A DNA stretch of 64,000 bases from Chloroflexota bacterium. Lineage in GTDB: Bacteria > Chloroflexota > Chloroflexia > Chloroheliales > Chloroheliaceae. The notes under the pieces are model-generated. The model made no database searches, was not told the origin of the DNA, and saw only the letters and a program-made list of their open reading frames with translations. This document shows, piece by piece, positions 23,687 to 33,507 of the stretch. How positions within the stretch are numbered: the first letter of the stretch is position 1; the number at the start of each line of letters is the position of its first letter. Location: NCBI GenBank assembly GCA_028287745.1, contig JAQBPB010000115.1, positions 1-64,000 on the forward strand, read 5' to 3'. The position numbers and the translations under genes are program-made.

Positions 23687-26560
23687 ATGCTTGAAGCGTT
23701 AAACTGGTACGCAATTATTTTGCTGCTGGGTCTACTAACCTTGCCCGTTAGTTTCCTGGCGTTTAAACATCTACCCGACCGGGGTTATTCTTTCAGCAAG
23801 CCCCTGGGCCTGTTAATTATAAGCTTGTTAGCCTGGTGGCTCGCCAACTTAAAATGGTTGGATTTTACGGGCTTAACCGCCTGGCTTTGTGTGGGATTAT
23901 GGGGCATTTTTTGCAGTTTACTCCTGGTGGCTGCCCCTGGCTTGCGGACCGCTTTTAAAGAGTGGTTTTCCCGGCCTGCTAACTTGAAACTGGCCCTTAC
24001 TTCGGAACTGCTATTCCTGGCGGGTTATGCCAGTGTGCTAACTTTGCGTTCTTTTATCGTAGACTCAAATTCCTGGACCGAGCGCTTTTTTAATTTCGCC
24101 TTTCTAAATTCGATTATTACCACAACCACCTTACCGCCACCCGACCCCTGGTTTGCCGGGCAGCCGCTCAATTACTACTACGGCTCGCATTTGCTGTTAG
24201 GGATGATGGGTAAATTAACCGGCTTAGGGGCCGATTTTGCTTATACCCTGGGAATGGGCCTGGTCTTTGCTTTGAGCGCCCAGGCTTGCTTCGGACTGGT
24301 AACAAACCTGGTCAGCCTGTGCCGGGGTAAGAGCGGCCCGGTAATAAAGACCGGACTGTTAGGTGTGGTTTTCTTGCTGGTTGCCGGGAACCTGAGTATT
24401 ATCCGCAGTGTCCTGAAGCACGGTTTTCTGCCCTGGGGCGATCAGTTATGGCCGCATAAGCTGGATGTCTTTGGGCTGACCGGCATGATTTATGACACTA
24501 ATTCAGAGGGTAATTCGGTCTTAATTCTAACCGAATTCCCGGTCAACAGTTATATAAAAGGCGACCTGCAAGCCAACCAGATGGACGTTATTTTTATCCT
24601 GCTGGTGCTGGGTTTAAGCTTGCAATTCCTGGTCCGGCCCCGCAAATGGGTCCTGCTAAACAACCCGCTTTCGTGGCGGGCCTTACCGGTGTTACTGCTG
24701 GCCGGTACCCTGGTGGGCGCTATGAACTTCATTAATGGGGTTGATTTTATCCCGTTTCTGGCTTTTACCCTGGTCTTAATGGGCCTCGGTGAGCTGCGCG
24801 GTCCGGGTAAACTGCCCGGCAAAATTGCCCGCTGGGTCGTCCAATCTGCCGCTCTTTTAATAGCCACGAAACAGGTCTATGCCTTCTATTCGACCAACTA
24901 CGCCAACATGGTTAAGGCTAAACCGGTTGAAAACCTGGCCGATGTGCCGGTGGTGGGCTGGCTGAGCCAGTACGTGGCTTTGAGTCTGAACAACCATACC
25001 AATCTAAGCGAGTATTTAGTACACTTTGGACTTTTCTTGCTACCGGTGTTTACTTTCTACGGCCTGGCAGTTAGCCGCCTGTGGCAGGAAGAGCGCGTCC
25101 GGACCGTTAAACCGCTACCCGGGATGATCCGGTTATGGGTAAAAATAGTTGGGTTGGAGTTTGCCTGTATTGGCGGCTTTGGTCTTGCCGTAGCCTTGAA
25201 TGAGCTAAAAGAAGGCGAGTTTACCCTGCGAAGCGCCGTATTTCCGCTGCTAGGCCTCGCTGGGGCGCTGGTGACATTGTGGCCGGGGGTCTGGGAAGAA
25301 GTACGCCGCCGTCCCCGGTTGGCCCTGGAAGGTATGGCCGGGTTGAGCCTTTTAACGGTTGGTATTCTCATCCGTTTTGAATTATTAGGCGTACTGGGCG
25401 GCCTGGCATATTTTACCGCCCGGTTAGCCTGGCGATACCTCAAAGAGTTTGAGACGGATAACGCCTGGCGTTTCGTCAGCGGGCTTTTTGTAGTTTTGAC
25501 GGTTGGCCTGGCCGCGCTGCTAACGCTCAGCAGTGAGTTGATTTACGTCCGCGATATCCAGGATACCCGCTTTAATATGGTGCTGAAATTCTGGCAGGAA
25601 AGCTGGCTACTGTATAGCATATCGGCGGCGTTTGCTACCTGGCAGGTCATCAACTGGACTAAAGATACCCAGCTGGTTCAGGAGTCCGCCGGTACCTCCG
25701 GTCAGAAAAAGGCGGCCGCGCGTGACAAGCTGCCTGCTGGTGCCGGTGGGCGCGGGTGGCCCTGGGTGACCGGTTCCGGTTTTAACCTTATCCGGTTAGG
25801 CACGCTGCGGCGCCAGTTTGTCGAAGAGCCTGATATGCCCGGTAATTGGGCCGCTTACTCTCCTTCAGAGAAAAAGCCGCTCCAGAACCAGCCGTTGGGC
25901 AGCGGCAGGCGCATTGAAATGGTCTTGGAGGCCAGCGACAGCCGGGAAGCAACCGGAAGCGGTTTATTGATTTTAAGGCGCACCTGGCTGGCCGGTCTGG
26001 TGGTTCTGGTAATAATCGCCCTGGCGGTGCCGGTGCTATATTCCCGCCAGATAACCAATAACTTCTCGACCAACTATGGGCTTAACAGCGAAGCCTGGTA
26101 TGCCCGGACTTTACCGGCAGAGTACCCGGCCATGCGTTTTTTGAAGGAGTATGTCCAAAAAGACCCGGCCCGGCGGGGTATCGTGCTGGAAAATAGCGCC
26201 ATGCTCTACAGTTACGGCAGCCGGATAAGCACTTATACCGGTCTGTCTACCCTGGTCGGCTGGCCGTTCCACGAGTTGCAGTGGCGCGGTTACCTGGATG
26301 AGCAAGAAGTCTGGAAACCGTGGAACGCCACTAACCGGATTTATCAAACGACCGACCCGGTCGAAGCGGAAGCTTTACTAAAGCAGTATAATGTAAAATA
26401 TGTTTTTGTTGGTCAGATTGAGAACGGAACCAGTCCTCTTTATTCCAATATAGCGGAGTTTGCCAGGTATTCACCGGAAAGCTTAGCCAAGTTCTCAAAG
26501 TTCATGAAACAAATCTATGCCGACCCCAAGAATAATATTTATGTTTATGCTTTTGACTAG
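23687..26560 (+). CDS. DUF2298 (Chlor_Arch_YYY) polytopic membrane protein, copy 1
   Basis: This 957-residue protein has many hydrophobic segments and the signature triple tyrosine (PLNYYYGSH, about residues 160-168), preceded by TLPPPDPWFAGQ. The family is confined mainly to Chloroflexi and archaea and is thought to resemble GT-C glycosyltransferases. In this copy the family GDLHAH-type motif reads GDLQANQ (about 291-297), losing both histidines. A cytoplasmic-like linker (about 660-760) precedes a last membrane span and a soluble C-terminal domain (YPAMRFLKEYV, GWPFHELQWRG). The second copy starts 3 bp after its stop. Confidence 0.85.
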   Translation: MLEALNWYAIILLLGLLTLPVSFLAFKHLPDRGYSFSKPLGLLIISLLAWWLANLKWLDFTGLTAWLCVGLWGIFCSLLLVAAPGLRTAFKEWFSRPANLKLALTSELLFLAGYASVLTLRSFIVDSNSWTERFFNFAFLNSIITTTTLPPPDPWFAGQPLNYYYGSHLLLGMMGKLTGLGADFAYTLGMGLVFALSAQACFGLVTNLVSLCRGKSGPVIKTGLLGVVFLLVAGNLSIIRSVLKHGFLPWGDQLWPHKLDVFGLTGMIYDTNSEGNSVLILTEFPVNSYIKGDLQANQMDVIFILLVLGLSLQFLVRPRKWVLLNNPLSWRALPVLLLAGTLVGAMNFINGVDFIPFLAFTLVLMGLGELRGPGKLPGKIARWVVQSAALLIATKQVYAFYSTNYANMVKAKPVENLADVPVVGWLSQYVALSLNNHTNLSEYLVHFGLFLLPVFTFYGLAVSRLWQEERVRTVKPLPGMIRLWVKIVGLEFACIGGFGLAVALNELKEGEFTLRSAVFPLLGLAGALVTLWPGVWEEVRRRPRLALEGMAGLSLLTVGILIRFELLGVLGGLAYFTARLAWRYLKEFETDNAWRFVSGLFVVLTVGLAALLTLSSELIYVRDIQDTRFNMVLKFWQESWLLYSISAAFATWQVINWTKDTQLVQESAGTSGQKKAAARDKLPAGAGGRGWPWVTGSGFNLIRLGTLRRQFVEEPDMPGNWAAYSPSEKKPLQNQPLGSGRRIEMVLEASDSREATGSGLLILRRTWLAGLVVLVIIALAVPVLYSRQITNNFSTNYGLNSEAWYARTLPAEYPAMRFLKEYVQKDPARRGIVLENSAMLYSYGSRISTYTGLSTLVGWPFHELQWRGYLDEQEVWKPWNATNRIYQTTDPVEAEALLKQYNVKYVFVGQIENGTSPLYSNIAEFARYSPESLAKFSKFMKQIYADPKNNIYVYAFD

Positions 26561-26563
26561 AGA

Positions 26564-29428
26564 ATGATTGACGCAATAAGCTGGTATATTCTGATAATGC
26601 TGCTAGGCTGGCTGGCTTTGCCGGTCAGCTTTGTAGTTTTCGGACGATTGCCGGACCGGGGCTATTCTTTTAGTAAACCGCTGGGCTTACTGTTAAGCGG
26701 GCTTATAGCCTGGTGGATTGGCAACCTCAGAATAATTGAGTTCCAGTGGTACACTGGCTGGCCGGCCGTTATTTTGCTGGGTTTTATCAGCCTGGGGCTG
26801 GTCGGGTTTAAGCCCGCCCTGCGGGCAGGAATCCGGAATTGGTTCCGTCAGGCCGATAATTTACGGCTGGTGGCGGGCAGCGAATTGTTATTCCTGCTGG
26901 CTTTTGCCTTTATTATAAACCTTCGTTCGTTTTTCCCGGCCCTTAATCAATCTGAGAAGTTTTTCGACCTGGCTTTTATCCAGGCAATCGCTACTTCGCC
27001 CACCTTACCGCCACCCGACCCCTGGTACGGCGGGCAACCCATGAATTACTACTACGGCGGCCAGTTTCTGATGGCCTTTATAGTCAAGCTAAGCGCCGTA
27101 CCGGCCCCTACGGCCTATAACATTGCCATGGGCCTGGTCTTCGGGCTGGCAACCCAGGCAAGTTACGGCCTGATTGGTAATCTCGTAGGGCTGGTCCGGT
27201 ACAGGGTCCGGGCTTCGTTAAGGGCAAGCCTCCTGGGCGGCACCATGATAATGATCCTGGGCAACCTGGCGCCCCTGCGGCAGTTCATCCGCGAAGGGTT
27301 CCTGCCGCTGTCCGACCCCAATTTCCCCTTCAAGCTGAACTGGTGGAATACTGCCCGGATGATTTTTGACCCCATGCCGGACGGCAGGTTGCTGGATATA
27401 CTGACTGAGTACCCGATTTACAGCTACTTAAACGGCGACTTGCATGCCCATTTACTGGACGCGCCCTTCGTCCTGCTGGCCCTGGGCTTTATGCTTAACT
27501 GCTACCTGGCAACGGAGAAGTGGGCGCTTGGGCGGCCGGAATGGCGCTCGATACCCCGGTTTTTAGCCGGAGGCATCCTGGTTGGGGCGCTGGCCTTTAT
27601 TAACGGTGGGGATTTCCTGACTTTCCTGGTAATTACCGGCCTGGTCCTATTACTGGCCGAAACCCGGCAGGGCGGCACATTCTTCTCGGTTATCGGCCGG
27701 ACAGCCTTGCAAAGCGTCGGGTTGGGCTGCTTTATTCTGCTGGCCTATTATTTTTACTTTTCCCTTTTCAACGGCATGGTCCGGGCCATCCCGGACGCCA
27801 CTTACGGCAATATGCCGGTCATTGGCCTGCTCAGCCGTTACCTGGGCTGGATAAACTGGCCGCGAACCTTCATGGCCGAGTTTGTGGTCATGTACGGCCT
27901 TTTCTTACTGCCAATTGTTACTTTTATCGGGCTGGCACTGGTCCAAATCTGGCAGAACTCCCGGTCGAAAAACTTTACCGGCTTGCCGGGTTGGGCGGCC
28001 CTGGGCCGGTGGCCGCTGGGCTTCTTATTAATAGTGACCGGCACTTCAACCCTGCCCACTTTATTGCAGGATTTAGGGCAGAAGAATTTAACCCTGTCTT
28101 CGTGCGTCATATCCCTGGTAACTTATACCCTGGCTGTCTGGCTGCTCTGGCCCAGGGCGCTGGAAGAACTATGGCAGCGGCCGCGCCTGGCCCTGGAAGG
28201 GCTGGCTTTGCTGCTGTTGCTGGTGGTTGGCCCTTTTATCAAGTTTGAATTACTCGGCCCGGTTTCGTTCTTACTTTATTTTTCGCTGCAACTGCTGGTC
28301 CGGAAAATTCGCCAACCGGCCCACCATACCGACCTGACGGCGATTATTGACGTTTTCGCCCTGCTTTGTGTGGCTGTAGCTGCCGGGCTGACTTTATTCT
28401 GCGAATTATTCTACATAAAAGATATCTACACCAACCGCTTTAATACCATGATGAAATTCTGGTATCAGCTGTGGGTCCTTTACGGTATCGCGGGAGTGTA
28501 CTTTACGGTCCGGGTAATCCGGTGGCGCTGGTCGCTTATAACCCTAAAACCTTTGCGACAGCCCGGCCTGGGTTTCCCGGGCAACCTGCGGGCCTTCTGG
28601 GCCGGTCTAAGCGCGCCCGGCAGCCTCTTGCCTCTCAAGCGGTCCGAGGCCGCCCTTGGCACCGGGCCGGATTTCAACCGGGAATGGCTCTATAATACTG
28701 TCTCGACCACTAAAGGCGCCCCGGAAGTTTATGACAATGCTGAGGGAAGTCCGGCCGCTCCTGACCTGAATCAGACCGGTCCTGCGGATACACCTGAAAC
28801 AAGTCCGGCCCAACCGACCGGAGAGGGCAAGCCCTGGCGCTTGCGCCGGGTCTGGACCGTCCTCATGGTTGTTTTAATGCTAGGGGCGACTGCTTTGCCG
28901 GTCCTGGGGTATTACCAGGTAACGAACCGTTACACTAACCGGATTGGGCTTAACGGCGAAACCTGGTATTCCAGGGAATTTCCTGACGAGTTCCCGGCTA
29001 TGCAGTTTTTACGCAATTACACTATTAACCAGCCTGCCCGCCGGGGAACGGTGCTGGAAGCCAACGGCATGAACTATAGCTGGGCCAACCGGGTCAGCAC
29101 CTTTACCGGCCTGCCTACCATAGTCGGCTGGCCCTTCCATGAATTACAGTGGCGGGGCAACCTGCCGGAACTGGAAATCTGGGAAAGGTGGCTGGACATG
29201 AGCCGGATTTATGAAACGACCGACCGGGCCAAAGCCCTGGAACTGCTCAAGAAGCATAACGTCCGATACGTCTTTGTCGGTCAGGCCGAGAACGGCAGCC
29301 GCAGCCTGTATTCGGATATGCGAGAGTTCAAGAAATACCCGGCGGACGGGTTAAAGAAATTTGGCGAGTTTATGAAAACTATCTATGCCGACCCGGTCCA
29401 TAATATTTATATTTATGCTTTTGAATGA
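26564..29428 (+). CDS. DUF2298 (Chlor_Arch_YYY) polytopic membrane protein, copy 2
   Basis: This 954-residue paralogue of the preceding gene is co-linear over its whole length (YSFSKPLGLL, TLPPPDPWYGGQPMNYYYGG, WPFHELQWRGNL, IYADPVHNIYIYAFE). Here the motif after the TEYP segment is intact, GDLHAHLLD at about 290-298, so this is the likely catalytic member if the family is enzymatic. A variable linker rich in Pro/Thr (about 700-755) differs between the copies. The 3-bp gap to copy 1 and equal lengths point to one operon and perhaps a complex. Substrate unknown. Confidence 0.86.
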   Translation: MIDAISWYILIMLLGWLALPVSFVVFGRLPDRGYSFSKPLGLLLSGLIAWWIGNLRIIEFQWYTGWPAVILLGFISLGLVGFKPALRAGIRNWFRQADNLRLVAGSELLFLLAFAFIINLRSFFPALNQSEKFFDLAFIQAIATSPTLPPPDPWYGGQPMNYYYGGQFLMAFIVKLSAVPAPTAYNIAMGLVFGLATQASYGLIGNLVGLVRYRVRASLRASLLGGTMIMILGNLAPLRQFIREGFLPLSDPNFPFKLNWWNTARMIFDPMPDGRLLDILTEYPIYSYLNGDLHAHLLDAPFVLLALGFMLNCYLATEKWALGRPEWRSIPRFLAGGILVGALAFINGGDFLTFLVITGLVLLLAETRQGGTFFSVIGRTALQSVGLGCFILLAYYFYFSLFNGMVRAIPDATYGNMPVIGLLSRYLGWINWPRTFMAEFVVMYGLFLLPIVTFIGLALVQIWQNSRSKNFTGLPGWAALGRWPLGFLLIVTGTSTLPTLLQDLGQKNLTLSSCVISLVTYTLAVWLLWPRALEELWQRPRLALEGLALLLLLVVGPFIKFELLGPVSFLLYFSLQLLVRKIRQPAHHTDLTAIIDVFALLCVAVAAGLTLFCELFYIKDIYTNRFNTMMKFWYQLWVLYGIAGVYFTVRVIRWRWSLITLKPLRQPGLGFPGNLRAFWAGLSAPGSLLPLKRSEAALGTGPDFNREWLYNTVSTTKGAPEVYDNAEGSPAAPDLNQTGPADTPETSPAQPTGEGKPWRLRRVWTVLMVVLMLGATALPVLGYYQVTNRYTNRIGLNGETWYSREFPDEFPAMQFLRNYTINQPARRGTVLEANGMNYSWANRVSTFTGLPTIVGWPFHELQWRGNLPELEIWERWLDMSRIYETTDRAKALELLKKHNVRYVFVGQAENGSRSLYSDMREFKKYPADGLKKFGEFMKTIYADPVHNIYIYAFE

Positions 29429-29521
29429 GTTTTATTGCTTGAACAGGCGTTTGGCCGTATGGCAGGTGCCTTTTGTAATCGTAACCATCTTTAGTCAGAA
29501 CCTGTGTAAAGGAAACCTCGC

Positions 29522-30121
29522 TTGAGCATCAAAAAAACTCTGAAAAAGCCGAGTCCCCTGGTGGAAACTCAACAGAAACCCAATATCAACCGGCAGTTGG
29601 CCGCCCTGGAAGCACTGCTTTTTTTCGCGGGTGACGCGGTAAACCTGCCCGACCTCTGTAAAGCCCTGGAAGTTGAGGCCGGTTGGCTGGAAGAACTTAT
29701 TGCGGCCTTAAATGCCGATTACGTAGCCCAGGAGCGGGGTTTGCGGGTCTTCAGGCATAACGGGCAGGTCCAAATGGTTACGTCGCCCCAGGTGGCATTT
29801 TACATTGAAAAATTCCTGGGCCTGCAGTCGTCCAATAAACTTTCAGCGGCAGCCCTGGAGACGCTTATTCTTATTGCCTACCGCCAGCCCGTTACGCGCG
29901 CTATGGTCGAGACGGTGCGCGGCGTGGATAGCAGCGGTGTAATCAATACATTGCAGGCTCGCGGCCTGATTGAAGAAGTGGGTCGGGCCGAAACGGTCGG
30001 CCACCCGGTCCTTTTCGGGACCACTTTTGAATTCCTGCACCAGTTCGGCCTGTCCAGTCTTAAAGAATTGCCGCCCATGGAAGGTCTGACGCTTCCGGCC
30101 AGCGGCCCGAAAGACGCCTGA
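29522..30121 (+). CDS. scpB: Segregation and condensation protein B
   Basis: ScpB is the winged-helix subunit that, with ScpA, binds the SMC head domains in chromosome segregation. The hallmark LSAAALETLILIAYRQPVTR is at about residues 113-132, followed by the second winged helix (RGLIEEVGRAETVGHPVLFGTT). The start is TTG after an AAAGGAAAC site. The 199 residues are normal. scpA is not in the window, so the pair is split here. Confidence 0.95.
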   Translation: MSIKKTLKKPSPLVETQQKPNINRQLAALEALLFFAGDAVNLPDLCKALEVEAGWLEELIAALNADYVAQERGLRVFRHNGQVQMVTSPQVAFYIEKFLGLQSSNKLSAAALETLILIAYRQPVTRAMVETVRGVDSSGVINTLQARGLIEEVGRAETVGHPVLFGTTFEFLHQFGLSSLKELPPMEGLTLPASGPKDA

Positions 30122-30223
30122 ATAAGTTAAGGCTCTTGTAATCACCGCCTGAATAGCTTATATTAACTTTATAATCTCCATGGTGGTGTTGTGGTGTTAC
30201 TGAAGAGGTAAACAAGCAAAAAT

Positions 30224-30715
30224 ATGCAAAAAGGTAAATACTGGTCGGGCAAACTGTCCGAGGTGGTTGGCAAAGGGGAACAGCCCGCCGGACAGGATAA
30301 TCAAGAAGCCGTTCCAGGCAACTGGCTGGAGCAGTTAAAGCAAGAGGTAGATGAGCTGCGCCTGGAAGAAACCGAGGCTCAATATCGCCGTGACGCTATA
30401 ATGACCAATCTCCTGGCCGAGATGAACAAGGTCCGGTCTGTCGAGCTATTGGAAGAAATGAACCGCGAGTTGTTGAATAAGCAAGGCCGGGTTGAGCCTA
30501 TTTTCACCGTCCGTCACGAGCTTTGCCTGAGCTGGTCGGTCCCCGGTGGACATAACAAGATTGCGGTCGGGGCCGATTATGACGAGGTTACAGCCGGTTA
30601 TTTCCTGGTAGTTACCGGCAAAAACCAGCAGCGCATACCCACCACCGAAGAGGATTTGAAAAAAGCGCTGGTAAAAGCCTTCCGGGAACCCCGTTTCGAC
30701 GAATTTAGCTGGTAA
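30224..30715 (+). CDS. Hypothetical protein, 163 residues
   Basis: I do not recognise this protein. It has a polar N-terminus, a predicted coiled coil at about 38-85 (WLEQLKQEVDELRLEETEAQ), then a compact region that looks like a beta-rich domain (VRHELCLSWSVP, HNKIAVGADYDEVTAGYFLVV). No membrane span or signal is seen. It follows scpB by about 100 bp on the same strand. Confidence 0.7.
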   Translation: MQKGKYWSGKLSEVVGKGEQPAGQDNQEAVPGNWLEQLKQEVDELRLEETEAQYRRDAIMTNLLAEMNKVRSVELLEEMNRELLNKQGRVEPIFTVRHELCLSWSVPGGHNKIAVGADYDEVTAGYFLVVTGKNQQRIPTTEEDLKKALVKAFREPRFDEFSW

Positions 30716-30774
30716 ATCCTCTATAAAACTTCTCTGAAGGTTAAGTTAGGTTAAGATTAACCGTTTACACGGCA

Positions 30775-30794
30775 AATAGGGTCCGTACCCTATT
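30775..30794. repeat. Perfect 20-bp palindrome upstream of a membrane protein gene
   Basis: AATAGGGT-CCGT-ACCCTATT lies just before a TATAAT at 30816-30821. It could be an operator overlapping the promoter of the gene at 30908, or a hairpin; there is no U-tract. Confidence 0.45.
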
Positions 30795-30907
30795 CCGGGT
30801 AGACGGTTTTTGGCTTATAATGGCACAAATTCCGTCCTGACAGTTACCGGGGCAACCCAACCTTATACATTTTCGCCTGACATAAAAATAATCCTTAGAG
30901 AAAAATT

Positions 30908-31702
30908 ATGAACCTTACTGTTCTTTTGCCTTTGCTCGCATCGCTGGTCAGTTTTCTCTTTACGCTTATGGTACTTGACCAGTTCTTGCACAAGCACAAG
31001 ACCTACCAGATAGTCTGGACTATTGGCCTTTTCATGTTCTCGGCGGCGGCGTTTGCCCAGTTTCTGGGTACGGCCAACGGTTGGCGGTCGGATACCAATT
31101 ATTACCGGCTGTGGTACATTTGCGGCGCGATAGGCACCAGCGCCTACCTGGGCATGGGTACGGTCTTTTTGATTGCTAAACGTAAAGTGGCGGTCGGCAC
31201 CCTGATTGCTCTGACCATCGCATTTATCGCGGCGGCCGTTTTAGTCTTTACCGCCCCGGTGGAAGTAACTGCTTTGCCGTTAGTTTCGACCGAGGAAGTA
31301 AAAGGCACCGGCTTTCCGTCATACGTCCGGCTGTTAACTCCCTTCTTCAACATTTTTGGGGCCGGGTTCCTGGCTTTTGGGGCCGTCCAGAGCGCCTGGG
31401 TCTTCTGGCGCAAGCGCATAAAACTGTACAGGGTAGTCAGCAACTGCTTCATCTTTGGCGGGGCGCTGGCCGCCAGTGCCGCCGGAACCATCGAACGTTT
31501 TCACCTGGCGAACGGCGCGGACGCTTTCTCACTGGCGACCTTGCTGGGCGTAATCCTGATTTTTATCGGGTTCCTGATTAGCATTGAGGTTTTCAACGAA
31601 TTCAGGGTGCCTTTCACCAGCATTACTCTGAAAGAGCGCAAAGCCTTGCCGGAAACCGCTTCCGGGCCGGTCCTGGTCCCCACTTCCAATGTGCAACGCT
31701 AA
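30908..31702 (+). CDS. Multi-span membrane protein of unknown function
   Basis: The 264 residues form about seven hydrophobic segments starting at residue 3, with short polar loops such as HKHKTYQ and NGWRSDTNYYRLWY. The topology resembles 7TM sensory or histidine-kinase N-terminal regions, but no kinase follows. A short basic tail ends the protein. I cannot assign a function. A terminator follows 75 bp after the stop. Confidence 0.7.
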   Translation: MNLTVLLPLLASLVSFLFTLMVLDQFLHKHKTYQIVWTIGLFMFSAAAFAQFLGTANGWRSDTNYYRLWYICGAIGTSAYLGMGTVFLIAKRKVAVGTLIALTIAFIAAAVLVFTAPVEVTALPLVSTEEVKGTGFPSYVRLLTPFFNIFGAGFLAFGAVQSAWVFWRKRIKLYRVVSNCFIFGGALAASAAGTIERFHLANGADAFSLATLLGVILIFIGFLISIEVFNEFRVPFTSITLKERKALPETASGPVLVPTSNVQR

Positions 31703-31729
31703 GTTTTGATGTAAATTTTCAGCCGTTAC

Positions 31730-31758
31730 TTTACCTTACCGGCCTGGAAGCTTATAAT
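31730..31758 (+). promoter_or_regulatory. Promoter-like element upstream of mtaB
   Basis: TTTACC (31730-31735), 17 bp and TATAAT (31753-31758) fit sigma-70. A terminator begins only 20 bp downstream, so this would make a very short RNA, be an attenuated mtaB promoter, or be coincidental. Confidence 0.4.
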
Positions 31759-31777
31759 AGAATAACCGGAAAATCAG

Positions 31778-31801
31778 GGGCAGCCGGTCGGCTGCCCTTT
31801 T
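31778..31801 (+). terminator. Intrinsic terminator between membrane gene and mtaB
   Basis: GGGCAGCC-GGTC-GGCTGCCC is a perfect 8-bp stem with a tetraloop, followed directly by TTTT. It probably ends the transcript of the gene at 30908. Confidence 0.8.
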
Positions 31802-31897
31802 CGTGCCGGACTAAGCAGACTGGCTCTAAAGTTATTTGGCTAACCAGGTCCATTGACTGGTTTCTAAGCTGTATTACCACCAGGCGTTATCCGTCTT

Positions 31898-33409
31898 ATG
31901 GAAAACGTTTCAGGTTATCTGAGAAGGTTTTTATTGAGCAGTAGAACTATTACCCTGATTAACCACGAACCACCGGCCAACACCCCGGTGGCTCTTTCGG
32001 TTTCCCGGCCCTTGCCGTTTGAGAAAGATTTACCCTCCGGTGACCTGCGCCCTAAAGTCGCCCTGGTTACGCTGGGCTGCAAAGTTAACTTTAGCGAAAC
32101 CGAAGCCCTGGCCGATAATTTCCAGCGGGCCGGTTTTGCCCTGGTTGACGCTCACGGAACTGATATACCGGACGTGTTCGTAGTAAATACCTGTACCGTC
32201 ACCCACGTGGCCGACCGCAAATCGCGCCAGATGCTGCGCCGGGTGAAACGCGCCAATCCTCAGGCGGTGGTGGTCGCGACCGGTTGCTATGTCTATACCA
32301 GCCCCGGTGAAGTTAGCGGCCTGCCCGAAGTTGACCTGGTGGTTAAAAAAACCGATGAAGAAAAGCTGGTTGAACTGGTTTCCGAACGGCTCAATTATGA
32401 ATTGCCTTACCGGCCCGAGCCTTCCCGCTTACTTTTCGCCGGGGGCTTGAGCCCTTCCGCGACCGCTAAAAGCCCTGCTTTGGACCGCTACCGCACCCGC
32501 GCTATGGTCAAAATCCAGGACGGTTGTAACGCCGGTTGCGCTTTTTGTATCGTGCCGACCGCGCGGGGCGGGCCGCAAAGCGTGGGTATCCAGGAGATTG
32601 TGGAAGGGGTCCGCCTGAAAGCCCTGGCCGGGTTCCAGGAAGTAGTCCTGACCGGCGTTCACCTGGGCAAGTACCGCGCCCCGGCTGAAAACGGCCAGGC
32701 TGAAGGCCGCCCGGTGCGCCTAAAAAGCTTGCTGGAAGCTGTCTTGCGTGAAGTTGATATTCCGCGCCTGCGCATAACTTCGCTGGAACCCCAGGACTAT
32801 GACCCGACTTTGCTGGAACTCTGGCAGCAGGACCGCCGCCTTAGCCGCCATTTTCACCTGGCTTTGCAAGCCGGGAGTGACGCGACCCTGGTGCGGATGC
32901 GCCGGGGCTACAACCTGGAACGCTATGCCCGGATTGTAGAGCAAATCCGGCGGGAATTGCCGGACGCTTCCATCACAACCGATGTAATTGTCGGGTTCCC
33001 CGGCGAGACCGACCAGGAAGCGGCGGAAACCCTGGCTTTTGCCCGCCAGATGGGCTACGCTAAAATGCACATCTTCCCCTATTCTCCCCGTGCCGGAACA
33101 CTGGCGGCTACCATGAGCGACCAGGTGCCGGAGCCGGTCAAGAAGGAACGCGCCGAACGACTGCGGCTGCTTTCGGATGAACTTAGCCAGTCCTGGCGGC
33201 AGCGCTTTATCGGTGAGGAACGCCCGGTCCTATGGGAAAATAATGAAAATTCCAGCGACACCACCGTCTGGAGCGGCCTGACCGATAACTATATCCGGGT
33301 ATACGCCAGTTCGACCAACCTGATGCATAATCACGTCACCAGGGCCCGGTTGCTGCGGCTGGCCGGACAGGGCGATGCTGAGGGTATGTGGGGCGAGATT
33401 ATCGCTTAA
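31898..33409 (+). CDS. mtaB: tRNA t6A37 methylthiotransferase MtaB
   Basis: MtaB adds a methylthio group to t6A at position 37 of tRNAs reading ANN codons, using two 4Fe-4S clusters. The N-terminal UPF0004 domain starts VALVTLGCKVNFSETEAL and carries further cysteines (NTCTVT, ATGCY). The radical-SAM motif is CNAGCAFCIVP, and a TRAM-like end follows. The LGCKVN motif favours MtaB over MiaB. The ATG at 31898 lacks a clear ribosome site; an in-frame TTG at 31934, six bases after GAGAAGG, is a strong alternative start. Confidence 0.93.
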   Translation: MENVSGYLRRFLLSSRTITLINHEPPANTPVALSVSRPLPFEKDLPSGDLRPKVALVTLGCKVNFSETEALADNFQRAGFALVDAHGTDIPDVFVVNTCTVTHVADRKSRQMLRRVKRANPQAVVVATGCYVYTSPGEVSGLPEVDLVVKKTDEEKLVELVSERLNYELPYRPEPSRLLFAGGLSPSATAKSPALDRYRTRAMVKIQDGCNAGCAFCIVPTARGGPQSVGIQEIVEGVRLKALAGFQEVVLTGVHLGKYRAPAENGQAEGRPVRLKSLLEAVLREVDIPRLRITSLEPQDYDPTLLELWQQDRRLSRHFHLALQAGSDATLVRMRRGYNLERYARIVEQIRRELPDASITTDVIVGFPGETDQEAAETLAFARQMGYAKMHIFPYSPRAGTLAATMSDQVPEPVKKERAERLRLLSDELSQSWRQRFIGEERPVLWENNENSSDTTVWSGLTDNYIRVYASSTNLMHNHVTRARLLRLAGQGDAEGMWGEIIA

Positions 33410-33507
33410 GCTGCAGTAGAAGTAAGCGGGGGCGGCTTTTAATAAAGTTGCTGCCCCGGCCCGGTCAAGCAAAATTATCGGCGGAAATTAGCAATCTTAG
33501 GGGTTAT

